Assembly: GCA_900660155.1 (NCBI GenBank)
Contig: CABFPE010000048.1
Location: forward strand, 764,868 to 828,867
Length of the DNA: 64,000 nucleotides
Reading direction: 5' to 3'
Source of the DNA: Hofstenia miamia
Lineage: Eukaryota > Xenacoelomorpha > Acoela > Hofsteniidae
Below, one piece after another: positions 47,998 through 59,734 of this stretch. The position numbers and the translations under genes are program-made. Numbering within the stretch: position 1 is the stretch's first letter; each line of letters begins with the position of its first letter. Below the pieces are notes generated by a model. It worked only from the letters and a program-made list of their open reading frames with translations, made no database searches and was not told the DNA's origin.

Positions 47998-48997
47998 NNN
48001 NNNNNNNNNNNNNNNNNNNNNNNNNNNNNNNNNNNNNNNNNNNNNNNNNNNNNNNNNNNNNNNNNNNNNNNNNNNNNNNNNNNNNNNNNNNNNNNNNNNN
48101 NNNNNNNNNNNNNNNNNNNNNNNNNNNNNNNNNNNNNNNNNNNNNNNNNNNNNNNNNNNNNNNNNNNNNNNNNNNNNNNNNNNNNNNNNNNNNNNNNNNN
48201 NNNNNNNNNNNNNNNNNNNNNNNNNNNNNNNNNNNNNNNNNNNNNNNNNNNNNNNNNNNNNNNNNNNNNNNNNNNNNNNNNNNNNNNNNNNNNNNNNNNN
48301 NNNNNNNNNNNNNNNNNNNNNNNNNNNNNNNNNNNNNNNNNNNNNNNNNNNNNNNNNNNNNNNNNNNNNNNNNNNNNNNNNNNNNNNNNNNNNNNNNNNN
48401 NNNNNNNNNNNNNNNNNNNNNNNNNNNNNNNNNNNNNNNNNNNNNNNNNNNNNNNNNNNNNNNNNNNNNNNNNNNNNNNNNNNNNNNNNNNNNNNNNNNN
48501 NNNNNNNNNNNNNNNNNNNNNNNNNNNNNNNNNNNNNNNNNNNNNNNNNNNNNNNNNNNNNNNNNNNNNNNNNNNNNNNNNNNNNNNNNNNNNNNNNNNN
48601 NNNNNNNNNNNNNNNNNNNNNNNNNNNNNNNNNNNNNNNNNNNNNNNNNNNNNNNNNNNNNNNNNNNNNNNNNNNNNNNNNNNNNNNNNNNNNNNNNNNN
48701 NNNNNNNNNNNNNNNNNNNNNNNNNNNNNNNNNNNNNNNNNNNNNNNNNNNNNNNNNNNNNNNNNNNNNNNNNNNNNNNNNNNNNNNNNNNNNNNNNNNN
48801 NNNNNNNNNNNNNNNNNNNNNNNNNNNNNNNNNNNNNNNNNNNNNNNNNNNNNNNNNNNNNNNNNNNNNNNNNNNNNNNNNNNNNNNNNNNNNNNNNNNN
48901 NNNNNNNNNNNNNNNNNNNNNNNNNNNNNNNNNNNNNNNNNNNNNNNNNNNNNNNNNNNNNNNNNNNNNNNNNNNNNNNNNNNNNNNNNNNNNNNNN
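47998..48997. other. Assembly gap of exactly 1000 N
   Basis: Scaffold join of unknown length, with the Ty3-like fossil truncated at its left side. Confidence 0.99.
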
Positions 48998-49640
48998 CTA
49001 CCTTTAAACCTGTGAAACATATACTATGAAATCCCGATTTACATTTATTAAGAAAACAAGAAAACTTGAAAATTGGTACACAACAATTGTTTGATAACAA
49101 CGTAAAGTATTTTTGATTTGCAAGTACTTGCACAGAATGTAAAATCGTTTGTATCTTTGATTGAAAGTCATTTATGAAATTATCATAATTTATGATATCT
49201 TTAACATTGAATTTAGACAATTCATCAGGCTGAGTTGTTCGAACTTCAAAACTAGTCCGTAATGTAGTCCGCGTTTTCTGTTGGGGGAGGGAATAATAGA
49301 AATAGGTACACTTGAAAAAATAGACGGTGGTTCAATAGGAAAAAGAAATTCTCTTAAAAAATCTTAAATTACAAATTAAAAAAACGTGATATTTTTTAGC
49401 TGAATAATTTTGCAAAATGGCTAAGGTTCTTTTACTACAGTATTATTGAATTAGTCACAAATGATTGAGCATTTTAAAATGTGAAAAATACGCAAAATTG
49501 CATTTTGCCTATGAATCTTAATCAGAAGAGTAGACAGGATATTCTGATCGGAGACATTTTGCTGGTGAACAATTTGGGGTACAAAACAATTATTAATTCA
49601 ATGAATTACAGAAAAATGCTACAAAATAATCTAAAATAAC
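48998..49640. other. AT-rich stretch, nothing recognised
   Basis: No coding or repeat signal beyond short frames. Confidence 0.5.
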
Positions 49641-49800
49641 TGCTAACTTAGAATTATTAAAAAAAATAACATGCAGTAGTGATACATGTGGAGTTTTGTC
49701 AAAAATCTTATATTTCGGAGAGACACACATACACTTTGCTACACGAATTAATGAACAACTTATAAGTCATTTAAAATCAGAAATTTCTGATGGGGGGACT
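49640..49800 (+). other. Possible GIY-YIG-like coding remnant
   Basis: The plus frame reads LELLKKITCSSDTCGVLSKI, then LYFGETHIHFATRINEQLIS. The Y-G-T--x-F-TRI-EH-type block resembles the GIY-YIG region in which YIGET/YIGQT is followed by a conserved Arg and an N-E-H. In animals this domain occurs in Penelope-like retroelements and some LINE ends. The expected His is Gln here, and the piece is only about 50 codons. Low confidence. Confidence 0.3.
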
Positions 49801-50385
49801 GAGGCTGTTTAATATGATTTTTCATAATACTTTCATTATATATTTGATTAAATTTTTACTAATCGTACAATATTCCTCTACATGTTATGATAATAATTGT
49901 AAGGATATTTATGATGCGTTAGTTCTGACTTACTACTAGAGTCTTAGTTTCGTCAAATTTGTTAGAAATACGTTAATTGACTGGTCACCATCACTGAGAA
50001 TCGTTAGAAATTCTTAAAAAAGTGGTACACTATTGCTGACATTTTATAAATTTATGAAAAAAAAATATTAGGAATACATTTTGAAATATTGATATAGCAA
50101 ATTTAAATTAGCAGCTGGGGAGTGACTGCGATATCAGAGTTGGAACTGCCGTTAAAGCCTCTTTATTTTTATAAAGCAATTCTACTGTATTTATAAAAAA
50201 TATCTAAACAACCAAGTTGAAGAACTAAAATTTACTGTCGAAATAGGAAAAGATCAAACTTCAAAATTTCTTGAACATATCATTTACTAAAAAATCTGAT
50301 ATGTAATCGAAACTGTATATGAAGTCAACAAATAGCCTAATTAGGATCTACATGAGTTATTATAATGTGCATATTAATCTATACT

Positions 50386-50628
50386 TTAGACGCTCAGACA
50401 TGTACACATATTGCAAAAAACACTACCTTTTGTTTTTTCTTTTTGCACGTCGTCCTGGAAATGTAATCCACACACTGCCATATTTTGCATTACATTAGTA
50501 ATTATATTTGGCAGACTGGCTAGCCAAATTGTCCGTCTTTCAGGATCACTTGGAAAACCATACATTGGAATGTTAGGCTTGGAGTAATAACCAGTTTTGC
50601 AACCTGCTACAGAGCAACTTCTACCCAT
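50386..50628 (-). CDS. THAP-domain exon (partial gene or P-type element)
   Basis: The ATG at 50628 opens MGRSCSVAGCKTGY, then MYGFPSDPERRTIWL and VCGLHF. This is the C2CH THAP zinc-finger: C-x4-C at residues 5 and 10, the FP and WL core, and C-x2-H near residue 55. THAP domains bind specific DNA and are found at the N-terminus of P-element transposases and in host transcription regulators. The frame probably ends by splicing at AAAAG|GTAGTG near 50428 rather than at the stop at 50386. No partner exon is obvious to the left. The start fits the family, in which THAP begins within a few residues of Met. Confidence 0.72.
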   Translation of the reverse strand: MGRSCSVAGCKTGYYSKPNIPMYGFPSDPERRTIWLASLPNIITNVMQNMAVCGLHFQDDVQKEKTKGSVFCNMCTCLSV

Positions 50629-50799
50629 GTATTATTAGTAATAACTAAAGTGAAGTGAAACACATTGCATCACTGTTGGGTTAATGAATTTCATTGGTTG
50701 CTTGTAATTATGTTTTATTTATTTAAGGGCTAAAACTGTTTTTCAATTGGTGCCAAAATGTCTGGGAAATCCCGCCGCCCAAGTAAACTTGACGCCAAT

Positions 50800-51550
50800 T
50801 AGCAGTTCATGGCCTGTCTCAGTATCGCCTTGACCATAACATATTATTATTATTTAATTGAAGGGTAATTCGTTCGTGTAATAGTCTCTCAAACTTCCTT
50901 CTGATTGGACATATGATAGATATAGGTCCATAGTCTCTGGAGCGTCTTTTTTGTAAATTGGACTAATATGGATCTGTTTCAAGAAATCTGGAAAAATATT
51001 CTATTTTAAGCAGTCATTAAAGATATCATTTAAAGGTTCGGCAATATATTTCAAGGGACCACATGACCTATCTGATTTGTTTCTTGATTTCCCTAATTAC
51101 CTCGTAACTTATTATTAATCGAAAATGAATTTCAGGGGTATGACAACAAGAAGTTATTTCTGAACCTTCATAATTACCAAGGTTTGTAATTTAAAATTTT
51201 GGAAATTTCATAATCGTTGACGTATTGATTTCTTTTAGTCTATAATTTTTTTCTAGGGAGAAGATTTTGATATAGTGGAATTCAAAATTTTTTTAATGAA
51301 TCTCCATTTACTCTTTTGGTTCTGTAATTTTCTGTATTCATGTTTAATATATTCATTGCAAGCTTTAAGATTTTCTAAATTAGAAATATTTCAAGATTTT
51401 TATATAATAAATAGCTTTGAGGCGTACTCTATTGGGAAAAAAATTTCAAACTTCATTTTTTGATGATTAATTCTTTACAGAAATAGGAAAGCCAAGGCTT
51501 GTCATTCTTATTTTTGCGAAAATTGTTGGTAAGGACAATATTTATCTAGA
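50800..51550 (-). mobile_element. LINE remnant, start of RT domain
   Basis: The minus strand reads LKYIAEPLNDIFNDCLK, then FPDFLKQIHISPIYKKDAP, matching the L-x-FN-CL--G-FPD-LK---I-PI-KK block that opens LINE reverse transcriptases. The right part (51463-51240) is degraded upstream ORF2. It is truncated, with stops. The left edge is the GCAGTTCATGGCCTGTCTCAG sequence shared with 33490-33520. Confidence 0.55.
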
Positions 51551-52500
51551 TAGGATTCAAGAATATCAAGAAAGTTTTGATCGTGTTTTTAAGATCAATT
51601 GCAACGTATACAGAAGTCCAAGTTTCACGTGAAAGTGCGTTTTCAGGTTCTCTGTATTATCGGAAGAGTGAATAGTGATCCATTTTTGGATATTGAATTT
51701 TTAATTCTAGTTTTAATGAAACTGGCTGATATATTATAGCGATTTTTATTTTACGACTTAGTAAAAATTTAATAAGCGACGGAGCTTTAATATCTCGGAG
51801 GGTGAGAAATGATTCGGTGGTGTGGTTGAAGGGACTTATGCGCGTAGCTTAATTGTTGATAGTAAGTACAAGGTCCGTGATTATCTTTGATGTTGCGGTG
51901 GCAAATGGCATATGGGTATTCAACAGCTGATATGATAGTGAAGCAAAAAGTGGTGGTTGATGAAAGACTGCTTTGCATTTGCAAAATATCTTTTAAGGCA
52001 TCATGCTAATATAGCATAGCCGGATTCAGAGAAATGAATTCCGCCTCAAGTAAAGAGATCTGCATTAACATAAGCACCCCTGTAAAAATATCGATTATTT
52101 TCAAAGACTGTACTGTAATTGCTTAATATTTTGATGCAATGGTACCATTACACGAAATTTAATTAAGTGATTTACAAGCCCTCTAGTGGCAAAATAACGC
52201 AGTGCAAATTAATATTTAAGAAAAATTATTTGAAATTAAATGAACTCAGTTTATTGCAATTGTTGAACTAATAGCTCCGGTCTAATGACGCATTTTCCTT
52301 CACTCTCTCAAATAATTCATTGAAATAAACGGGATTATATGCTCGCTAATGCANTCCTTCAAAATTTGTCAATTTTTAACAAAAAGCTGCAATGAATTGT
52401 ACAAAAAACTAACCAAGTATATGAGTACTTTAACATTCACAAAGAATCTTAAGGGCATTTACTTTCATTTTCTCACCCCCCGATTTTAAATATATTGTAT
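51550..52500. other. AT-rich stretch, nothing recognised
   Basis: Short frames only. A single N lies at 52354. Confidence 0.5.
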
Positions 52501-52503
52501 AAT

Positions 52504-52900
52504 TTAGAAGAAATAGTGCAAAGTTTTATTTGCTAATGTATTAAGATAGGGCAAATCTGGCATTTTCGTGCGCCATCTGTCGAGAAAATTATTTTTCAGC
52601 AAAACAAAATTTCGTCTAATGAGTGACTTCAGATGAGTTGTGTTGAATAATTTGAAGGTTTTAGTAAATGGGAATGGCGCAAGTTCAATTATTGTAATTT
52701 TAGTTTTCAGCGTTTTGGAGAGAATGGCGTGTGGCAGAAATGAGTTTTTCAAAGAGTAATTCATAATATTCTTATTTGATTGCATTACATCATTTCTTCC
52801 AGCAGTGATCATCATCTTCTTTACATTGTTCTTTTGAGAGATTGCTAAAATATGGTCGAGATTTCGGGATGATAATGAATTGTGACACTGTGATCTTTTG
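52504..52900 (-). pseudogene. Possible LINE ORF1 remnant (SGNH-hydrolase-like)
   Basis: The minus-strand frame reads NSLSSRNLDHILAISQKNN, then VKKMMITAGRNDVMQSNKN, later IIELAPFP. The GxND block preceded by a hydrophobic strand, and a later -PP/PFP- segment, recall the SGNH-type esterase ORF1 of some CR1/Jockey-like LINEs. It sits 5' of the minus-strand LINE RT remnant at 50800-51550, the expected order. The catalytic GDS start and terminal DxxH were not found, so this stays tentative. Confidence 0.3.
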
Positions 52901-53234
52901 CAAGTTTATTGGCCCTCAGTTGGTGATACATCAATTTTCCTATTAGCAGAGTGTCAGAAGTTTCTTTGATGCGTTTTACTTTTCGTTTGTTTCTGTCACA
53001 TTTTCGAAAGCATTGTCGCTGTTGGTGAAACTAGTGTTCGATGTTTCTACTGGTGTAGTTCTGAAGGGGATAGCGATTCTTCAATATTTGAGCAGGGTTT
53101 GCTCATTAGACCTGACCCTCTCAGAGAGAAGCATAACTGATTAATTATTAAAAATTATCTATAGATTTACAAAATCCAATTGTTTAACTTATGAATATCA
53201 CAAAATTATGAAATTTACATTATTAAGAGTAGTT

Positions 53235-53720
53235 AAGACAGAGTGAAGCACGTTCCAATGGGATATCCTGAAATTCTCAAAACACCTGTGGCTATTTGCC
53301 ATATGTAAATGAAGTGATTCTATTGGACGCCATCTAGCGACGAAATATTTTTGACAAAGTTAAATTGAGCAAATTAATTTTTGACGAATTTTTTATTTTT
53401 GATTGCTAGGATTTGGGCAAAGTTATATAATTGATGACAAGAAATGTTTTTGACAGAGTTAAAATTATTTTCTTGATGAAGTTTATATTTTTAGGCAAAC
53501 TGACATATTTGCTTCTGCTAATATAGTTATGACATGTTCATTGTAACAATGTTTTCAATTGTGCAACATTCTGTATTAAGGAAAATAATTCATAGACTTA
53601 AAAGCCAACACTTGGTTATAACATTTTATATTTTGTATAGACGTATATTTCAGCATGTATTAATATTAATGAAAGATATAGCATGCAAGATGTAAAAAAC
53701 AGTAATTTCTTTAGCATTGT
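53235..53720 (+). repeat. Third copy of the inverted-arm repeat
   Basis: It has the same orientation as 16725-17112 (GGACGCCATCTAGCGAC, CATTGTAACAATG, AATTGTGCAACA). About two of the 99-bp subrepeats are present. A second weak copy of the end (GTTTGTTGTAACAATGCTTAA) follows at 53788. No opposing arm is seen in contig 4. Confidence 0.65.
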
Positions 53721-54990
53721 GTATAAATTGTAATAAATGTAAAAGCATACATTACACAATGACTTCATGTGATGAAGTTCTTAAGACGTGTTTGTTGTAA
53801 CAATGCTTAACCATGCAACAAGGAAAATAATTGATAGATGCAAAAGTCATTTTCTGGTAATATCCAAATAAAAAGTGGAGAAATATTTTGCTAAACTTAA
53901 GCACTATAGTCACATGAAATAGATGTAAATTTTCAAAAACAAGATAGAAATATCCGCCAAACTTAACAACAAACATATGAAATATACCATTAATAAATCA
54001 ATAAAAAATTGAAATGTCTGATATACATGACAAAATCAAATTCATTTTCACTAATACCGAAAATACAAAATGGAAAAATATTAACGATGCCTAAATATTA
54101 CATACATATGAATCAAAATGCATTGTATATGGGCTGTTTTTGTGCAGACTGAGTTGTTGTACAGAGCTTCACTGCATCTAGCAAAATCACGACGCCCAAA
54201 CTTGTTATCCAGAATATTCACTACATTGTAAGCTGATGTATCCATAATAGTAATGCACTAATTAACTTGAAAAAATAAATTTACCAAAAAATTTACAATA
54301 AATAATTAGTAAAATAGAATTAATTTTTAAAATAGTGGTGATTTTATAAAAATTTCTTTTTTCTTTGTTCTATTTTTAACATCATGGTCATACATGGTTT
54401 CAGTTTTTCAAAGGTGAAGGCACAATTTAAAGCACACTTCACCTCAATTAATGATGGTTTCATTTTAAAAAGATTTTTTTATTGAATAATTATCTTGACA
54501 CACAAGAGAATGAAAATAGAATTTTAAAAAACTTATTTGGATATTCAACAAATAAAGCCCGTAAATAAGTAATATCAGAATTATATAAAAACAATTTATT
54601 TAAACCTTAATATGTATTTTTATACTTTCTTGTTATGTACAAAGGTTTAAAATTAGTTATTATTATTATTATTATTAATGTTATTTTTATTACGCTTCAA
54701 TAGATTTATTGTTTGTAATTGTACAATCTCATATACTTTACAATTTGTAATATATTAATTACAAACTTCATTTTGTAAATATGAACATACAATTTACAAC
54801 ATATTAATGTAAAATAATTTTACAAACAAGCTAAATGTTTACAAATAAACTAAAATGTTAGAAACAAAAATAATTTACAAATTATATAATTAATAAATAT
54901 ACAGATTCAAAAGTTTCGCCAGGCATTTAATTTTTTAGAGTAGCCTAAGCTATATTGTGCTGCCAATAGGTTTTGTTTCAAAAGTTTTTG
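53721..54990. other. AT-rich, low-complexity stretch
   Basis: An (ATT)n run lies at 54658-54680 and repeated TTTACAAA/TTTGTAAA words at 54700-54900. No gene seen. Confidence 0.55.
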
Positions 54991-55079
54991 AATACTTTAA
55001 TATTTGCTGCACTGCATATTTCAATACGTAAGTTGTTCCGCATATTTACAGTAATAGATTTATAGCTCTTCCTCCAATT

Positions 55080-56060
55080 CTAAGTTTTGGCAAGTACTTG
55101 ATTTATGCATCTTTTAGCCCGTTCATTATATGTAATGTATCTAGTGAGAAAGTTAATGTGCTTATAAATTTTTACTAAACTGATGTACTTAATACAGTAA
55201 ATAGGTGCTAGAATTTGTAAATCTTGTAATTTCTTACTAGTTAAATATTTATTGATGTTATACATACTTCTAATTGACCAATTAAAAACACTGTTCATGT
55301 GCTTACTTTCTATGGGCATAGCATTTAGTAGTGTACAAGCATATGTAAAATGGCTAATTACAAAAGCAAATATTGCTGCCTTAGTTTGGGCTATATTCCG
55401 GATTTCTCTTAAATAATGTACCCCGGTTGCCATTTTCTTGATTTTACTTTTTATAAAATTTGTGTAGTTTAAATTGTTATAAATTTCTACTCCTAAGTAT
55501 TTAATTGTTTTATTTTGTTCAATTGGTGGTATGTCCCCATTAATGTCTAATTTGATATCAGTGGAAATCTTTTTATATTTATTTGGAGAGAATATTGTGA
55601 ATTGCGTTTTTTGAATATTTATTGTTAATTTGTTTTGGTTAAGATAATTTTTTATATTCTCAATGCTAACCTGTAAATTTTGTGTAGCTATAATTGGACT
55701 GATGTTTCGATTTACTATACACATATCATCTGCATATTGAATTATTTCGGAATTTTGTATAAATTTGTTTACATCATTTATGTATATATTGAATGATATT
55801 GGTCCCAAGACCGTACCTTGTGGAACACCTTTATGAGTTGTTAGATAATCAGAAAATGTTGTTTGGATACGAACACGTTGTTGTCTTCCATTTAAGAAGC
55901 TATCTATGAGCTTACAAGAATCGCTAGAAAATCCATATTGTTGTAATTTTGAAATTAGAATCCTGAAATCAAGGCTGTCAAAAGCCTTATTCAGATCTAG
56001 TAAAGCAATAGCAATACTTATATTTAAAGAAAAGCTTGCAGTTTCCGTAAGAGAGAGAGT
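55080..56060 (-). pseudogene. LINE reverse transcriptase frame
   Basis: The open frame runs continuously from about 56060 to 55080, longer than the segment after the first plausible start. It holds palm motifs A (DLNKAFD), B (GVPQGTVLGP) and C (YADD), then a thumb region with LGVEI and HFTYACTLLNAMP. The catalytic Asp residues are all present. What precedes it, fingers motifs 0-2, is in other frames. Confidence 0.85.
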
Positions 56061-56312
56061 AAAGCATCTGTGGTGCTGAATATTTATCTAAAGCCAAATT
56101 CTTTATTTGAAATTATCTTTAATTCGTTTAGATAGTTATTTATTTGTTTGCATAAGAGTGTTTCAAAGATCTTGGATATAGGATTTGTTACAGCTATTGG
56201 TCTGAGTTTATACAATTTGTAGGATCTTTAGTACTGGCGTTATATCAGATTTTTTTAATATTTGAGGATATGTTGATGTATGTATTGCAAAATTGCAAGC
56301 AAAAAGTAGATG

Positions 56313-57560
56313 TTATTTAATATATTCTTTGATTATAAATATTGGAATTCCACTACTATTAGTACATGTATTTCTATCAAGACCAGCTACAACTTTAATT
56401 AGTTCATATTCATTAATATAATTAAAACTGAATGTTGATTTTAGTTGATCAATTCTATTTATATAGTCTAAATTGGGACCCTTAAAGGTACCTAGATACT
56501 TAAATGTTCTATTCATGTGATTGGCAATCTCTTTATGACTTGTGAACTTTACATTATCAAATATGATTTCCTGTATTGAACTTGTTAGATCTTTTTCCTT
56601 ATTTAAGAATTTATTTATGAAGCGCCATTTATTTTTTGATTGTGTTAGGTTATAATAAAAATGCTTCTCCTGTGTTTTTCTTTGAGTAATCATAACTTCG
56701 CGATGTTTATCTTTAATCTCTGTATAATTTTGTATATTGACTTGTGAATTATCTTCAGATAATGCTAACCAAGTCTTTTCCTTATCTTTAGTTAATTTGT
56801 CAACATATTTGTCACTTTTAAAAGTTCTTTTCCCAGTCTTAATATATTTGACTTTATATGGGGCACATCTATTTAGACATTTCCTTATTTCCTTGATTAT
56901 GAAAGTGAACATAGCATCGGAATCATTTAGTGTATAGATGTAATCCCATGTAACATTTTGCAAATAATCAATGAACTGTTGCTTGTTAAAATTAGCATAA
57001 CTACGAGAGTAAATTTTCTTGCGAGTATTTTTTATAGTATGTATTTCATTAGTTACATACATGCAAAGATTATGATCACTAAATGAGTTAAATATATATG
57101 TTGAAAAATTTATTAGTTCGGAATCTGTTAATAGATAATCTATTAAGGAGCCTGCACGTGTGGGCGTAGAACTATTTATTAATTTTAAGTTCAGTTCATT
57201 ACACAATTGATCAATCAATTTTGCTTCATTTTTCAAAAAATAATTAATATTATAGTCACCTAATAAGATAACATCTTTTCTTATTTGCATTGCATTTTGT
57301 ACCTCAAAAATTTTCTGTTCAATAAATTCTCTGGAATATAATTTCTTTGGACAATAGCTTAAATTTACTAATGCAGATATTTTATTTTGCTTTACACCTT
57401 TTAGCTCTACCCAGAGACTTTCAAAGTTTTTATGCATCGTTTCTAGTTTTTCTTGTCTGATAGGGTTCATAAATTTCGGTACTAAAAGCATGATTCCACC
57501 TCCTCGTGATCCTCTAGTTTTATTAAAACTAGTGTATTTGCTTTTGTTAAAATTATACAT
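56313..57560 (-). pseudogene. LINE endonuclease frame
   Basis: 415 codons without a stop. The N-terminal part of the EEP fold is missing. RGSRGGGIMLLVP and FESLWVEL (catalytic Glu region truncated), GDYNIN, and SDHN remain. A Lys-rich linker follows (TGKRTFKSDKYVDKLTK), then the YN-TQSKNKWRFIN region that leads into RT. Confidence 0.85.
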
Positions 57561-57871
57561 TTCTGTAGAGTTATTAGCAAGTCATGTCTCCGTATAGGCG
57601 TAGATAGTGTTTTCATCCATAGTTTCATAAATTTCTTGTGTATAAATATACTATTTTAATATTATTTGGAAAATTTCTTACTACGGATTTCATTTGACTA
57701 CTATACAAAATCTTAGGGCCTGGATTTAAATGGATATCTGTCTGATTGGATTAATATTGATATTAATGAACATTTTCTATAGTGAAAAATAGATTTCCTG
57801 TGAAAAATCGTACATATTTTGATATCTCCTTTTTTTTACTTTGTCTTATTCTTGAGAATATCATTTTTATT

Positions 57872-58129
57872 TTAATTATAGTATTTGAGCGTTTGTTGAG
57901 CATTTTCATAAATCGAAATTAGTCTTTGCAATAACTGCTTAATTTCCATTGTGTTAAATTTTGGTGATTGAATTACATCACTGTATGTGTGTTTTTGCGA
58001 ATGTTTTTTCCAATCTTCGGGTATTTCATGTCTTACATAGTAATAATCTTTTTGGTGGTGTTTGTCTTTAAAATCAAGCGAAATTAATTCTTTACATGCA
58101 TCTACTATGGAATATGTGGGCGACTCCAT
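57872..58129 (-). pseudogene. Unassigned 85-codon frame beside the hAT remnant
   Basis: It starts MESPTYSIVDACKELISLDF and ends NAQQTLKYYN, charged and His/Lys-rich, with no motif I can name. It lies directly downstream of the hAT transposase remnant in the same orientation and could be its decayed C-terminus (the SIVDACKELI stretch is reminiscent of hAT tails). Part of it is duplicated at 59495-59581. Confidence 0.35.
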
Positions 58130-58179
58130 TCTTTCTATCTAATCAGGAAAAAATCCATAGCATTGAGTACTCGCAAGCA

Positions 58180-58745
58180 GGTCGAATTCCTAAGTGTTGT
58201 AGGAAACAGTCCGTGACCCTCAAATTCCGAGACAATGCATCTTACTTCTGGAAGTATTTTGCATAATATAAAGCTGCTTTTATTCAGCTTCCCCATCGTG
58301 AAAGAACAGGTTCTGGAAGAGTGCCAATGTCGTGGAAGGCATGTCGCCTTGCTGCATTTTTCAACATTGCTGACTTGACATGCGCAATTAAATTATCAAC
58401 TGACCGAATTTTTGCTGCACAGTTATGAAGGAGATGTGTTGTACAAGTGTCGTGAAATAGATTCTTGTACATCTGCTGCAAAAAGTTTCCTGCAGTCAAT
58501 ATGTATGACGCTGCGTTGTTCAAAAGAACTCTAATGCTTTCTCTGGGTGTTTCGATAGTATGGAACGCGTCATCGACTACGTCTAAAACAACATGATTAT
58601 CCGGTGGCTTTTCTAGTACCATGGATGTCAGAAGGTAGCTCTTTTCAGGAATGTCACGACTACCTGCTAGAACATTAAAATACTTTACACGCTTTATCTC
58701 CGATTCATCAGCAACTATGAAAATCCCTTTCCCACAAAGAATGTC
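58180..58745 (-). pseudogene. hAT transposase remnant
   Basis: The minus strand reads IFIVADESEIKRVKYFNVLA, then SRDIPEKSYLLTSMVL, VLLNNAASYILTAG, HLLHNCAAKIRSV and LPEPVLSRWGS. This matches the D-x-T/S...LL--DAA-YM--AG...THLLH...RWGTW core of a hAT group. An in-frame TGA replaces the Trp after RWGS, then IKAALYYAKYF follows in frame. Frame changes occur before 58745 and after about 58190. The copy is inactive but part of a family whose non-autonomous relatives may be the MITE-like elements in this window. Confidence 0.7.
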
Positions 58746-59494
58746 TCCTTCGGTTGATTTCTTCTGTTGCCATCTGGTCCACTTTGCTATTCAATTTTCT
58801 ATTCATGTATATTAAGTCATCAAAGTTATGCAAATATATTATTTATTGATGTAAAAATGTTTTTGTAAGAAGCTATCCAATTAAAATGGGCATTAATATT
58901 AAAATGCTAGCAATTGGTGGCCATTTTCCCAGAGCTTCCACCGACAAGGCTATAGAGGAGATAACGCGTATTTAGTTAACTTCCAGTAGCTGAGACTTTT
59001 AGAGCATAAGTAATAAAAAGACTTCAATGTCTGGTTTTATTCATAGATAGAACTCCGAATCAAAACATCTTACTTGCATTAAGCATTGAAATAGATTTGA
59101 GAGAATCATTCATTGATACCACATTGAAAAATTAAAGGCATTTAATTCAACAAAATTTTCCTTAAGCCCAAGTATGTCTCAGGTAAATCATGGCTAAGAC
59201 ATAAATTCTTAGATAACGACTATACAACAACTCTTTCTTAAAATCACTTAGTAATTTATTTCTAGCCTATTAAATTTATTGTACAAATTGCTTTGCCTTT
59301 AATTTTCAATAATGAATATATTAAGCATCTAGAATAGGCATATTGTTGGGCTTCATTATCAACATATTTGAAAATTTGTTTTAAATCAATGCTCCAGATG
59401 CCACTGCTAGATGAATTTATGTATTATCAAATACTGTCATCAACATATTGCATTAAAATTAGATTGAAATATATATACATGTATGCAGGAATAG

Positions 59495-59705
59495 TTACAT
59501 CACTGTATGTGTGTTTTTGCGAATGTTTTTTCCAATCTTCGGGTATTTCATGTCTTACATAGTAATAATCTTTTTGGTGGTNNNNNNNNNNNNNNNNNNN
59601 NNNNNNNNNNNNNNNNNNNNNNNNNNNNNNNNNNNNNNNNNNNNNNNNNNNNNNNNNNNNNNNNNNNNNNNNNNNNNNNNNNNNNNNNNNNNNNNGTGAC
59701 CCTCA
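59495..59705 (-). repeat. Duplicate of 57973-58217 containing a 114-N gap
   Basis: 59495-59581 is identical to 57973-58059 (offset 1522). After the gap, GTGACCCTCA at 59696 matches 58213 (offset 1483). The gap therefore stands for about 153 bp if the copy is intact. It may be a true duplication or a redundant assembly piece. Confidence 0.85.
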
Positions 59706-59734
59706 CAATAAATTGCATTGATATATATATATAT

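Larger units (their letters stand above)
54990..57600 (-). mobile_element. Long LINE copy: endonuclease plus reverse transcriptase
   Basis: The minus strand reads an ORF2 of the Jockey/CR1 type. The endonuclease/exonuclease/phosphatase domain is in 57560-56313: VILLGDYNINYF, then SLIDYLLTD and FSDHNLCMYV, the DxN and SDH catalytic motifs. The RT follows: PIAVTNPISKIFETLLCKQI (about 56190), LLDLNKAFDSLDF (motif A, about 55990), GVPQGTVLGPISFNIYINDV (about 55810) and QYADDMCI (motif C, about 55740). The thumb and C-terminus end at 55080. The endonuclease and RT frames differ, with changes around 56310-56060, so this copy is inactive though mostly readable. The 5' end (no start, no ORF1) is truncated near 57600. 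Confidence 0.85.

Noticed and set aside
47865-49220. Four overlapping frames of 353-440 codons across the third gap
   Set aside because: N-filled; only the left flank carries real coding signal, from the Ty3-like fossil.
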